Shown one piece after another: positions 63,364 through 64,000 of a DNA stretch of 64,000 nucleotides. The DNA is from Alphaproteobacteria bacterium (lineage in GTDB: Bacteria > Pseudomonadota > Alphaproteobacteria > Reyranellales > Reyranellaceae). Under the pieces are notes generated by a model. That model had not been told where the DNA came from, searched no databases, and saw only the letters and a program-made list of their open reading frames with translations. Within the stretch, counting starts at the first letter, position 1. Each line of letters opens with the position of its first letter. The position numbers were made by a program, and so were the translations under genes. The stretch lies in NCBI GenBank assembly GCA_017307275.1, contig JAFKFK010000013.1:1-64000 (forward strand). Reading direction: 5' to 3'.

Positions 63364-64000
63364 ATGAAGACCACGCGCCGCACTCTGCTCGCCGCCGGCT
63401 TCGCGGCGCCCTTCATCGCCCGCGAAGGCTCTGCCCAAGGCGACTGGCCCAAGGGGCCAGTCCGCTGGATCGTGGCCTTTGCCGCAGGGGGCGCGGCCGA
63501 CACCGTGGCTCGCAACGTCGCGGTGAGGGTCGCCGAGATCATTGGCCAGCAGGTGATCATCGACAACCGCACCGGCGGTAACGCTGTCGTCGCGGCCAAC
63601 GCGGTCCTGCAATCGCCCCGCGATGGTCAGACCTTCCTCATCGACGCGGCGAACCAGATCACCAATCCGCTGCTGATCAAGGATCTCCCGTTCGACTATG
63701 CGCAGACCTGGGTTCCGGTGACGCAACTGTCGAGCTTCCCGCAAGTCGTGGCGGTGAAACACGACTTTCCGGCAAAGACGATCCAAGAGTACATCGCTGC
63801 CGCCAAAGCCAAGCCGGGTACGATCAGCTACGGCACGCCACCCGCCGCCGGCATGGGGCACATGGCCGGCGAGGAACTGCAGCGGCGTGCCCAGATCAAG
63901 CTGATCCATGCTCCCTATCGCGGCGGCGCCGACGCCGCTCGCGACATCGGTGCCGGCGCGATCGACTCGGTGATCATCACCACCAGCTCGATCCGTCCGC
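63364..64000 (+). CDS. Bug/TctC tripartite transporter receptor, partial (C-terminus beyond window)
   Basis: The first 212 codons are visible, starting at the ATG at 63364 right after the preceding stop. A Tat-like signal MKTTRRTLLAAGFAAPFIA precedes GSAQGDWPKGPVRWIVAFAA. The Bug signature GGAADTVARNVAVRVAE and IHAPYRGGADAARDIGAG follow. It is predicted to bind a carboxylate in the periplasm. Being fourth in the GMC / MetE-like / hydroxyacid dehydrogenase operon, it probably recruits that pathway's substrate. The twin Arg suggests folded export. Confidence 0.88.
   Translation, partial: MKTTRRTLLAAGFAAPFIAREGSAQGDWPKGPVRWIVAFAAGGAADTVARNVAVRVAEIIGQQVIIDNRTGGNAVVAANAVLQSPRDGQTFLIDAANQITNPLLIKDLPFDYAQTWVPVTQLSSFPQVVAVKHDFPAKTIQEYIAAAKAKPGTISYGTPPAAGMGHMAGEELQRRAQIKLIHAPYRGGADAARDIGAGAIDSVIITTSSIRP

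Overview
The window is GC-rich, gene-dense chromosomal DNA from a soil-type alphaproteobacterium. The pointers are Bug/TctC solute receptors, CoxL/S/G, several acyl-CoA enzymes, GST and Rieske paralogues, a rhizobial-type asparaginase, and frequent GTG and TTG starts. The gene content recalls Reyranella, Bradyrhizobium or relatives; that placement is inference. Genes are packed with 1-4 nt overlaps. I found no tRNA, rRNA, insertion sequence, phage gene or CRISPR array, and no gene-free stretch over 300 bases.

Layout. 1-6.2 kb (minus strand): quinone oxidoreductase, SDR, DUF2817 peptidase, membrane GH17 protein, then a coxG-coxS-coxL module whose large subunit runs off the left edge. 6.3-9.4 kb (plus): MaoC hydratase, CitE-like lyase, ExoD-like membrane protein, Rieske oxygenase. 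9.4-11.5 kb (minus): D-glutamate cyclase-like protein and an acyl-CoA dehydrogenase that lacks the usual C-terminal catalytic Glu. 11.6-14.3 kb: DMT transporter, A-type Fe-S carrier, exonuclease III, ASCH protein. 14.3-19.3 kb (minus): SDR, rRNA methyltransferase, asparaginase, PP2C phosphatase, P450. 19.4-22.5 kb: two acyl-CoA synthetases. 22.5-26.7 kb: a 1397-aa autotransporter with a very glycine-rich passenger.

26.8-30.8 kb: two GSTs, GNAT acetyltransferases (two of them a tandem paralogous pair), a candidate small transcript or attenuated leader, and a GST-ArsR operon preceded by a 42-bp perfect palindrome. 30.8-35.1 kb: DHDPS-family enzyme divergent from a XylX-like 2-keto-3-deoxy-sugar-acid dehydratase, then amidase and RluA-type pseudouridine synthase. 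35.0-38.7 kb: ABC exporter with a NEW3-type membrane partner and a GNAT-like protein. 38.8-42.5 kb: GST, Zn alcohol dehydrogenase, alpha/beta hydrolase, APH-fold kinase.

42.5-47.5 kb: an IclR regulator divergent from a tight Rieske / glutamine-synthetase-like / ABM monooxygenase / Bug-receptor operon, with an inverted repeat in the shared promoter. This is the most coherent candidate for an undescribed catabolic system. 47.5-55.7 kb: membrane protein, signal-less HtrA-like protease with CutA, branched-chain ABC receptor, VOC protein/TetR pair around a 23-bp operator, nitronate monooxygenase/LysR pair, amidase. 55.7-64.0 kb: two MetE-like barrel proteins, N-acyl-D-amino-acid deacylase operon, and a tight GMC oxidoreductase / MetE-like / D-2-hydroxyacid dehydrogenase / Bug operon cut by the right edge.

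Overall this is accessory catabolic DNA made of many small substrate-specific operons, each with its own local regulator or receptor. Family assignments come from reading motifs, not from database searches.
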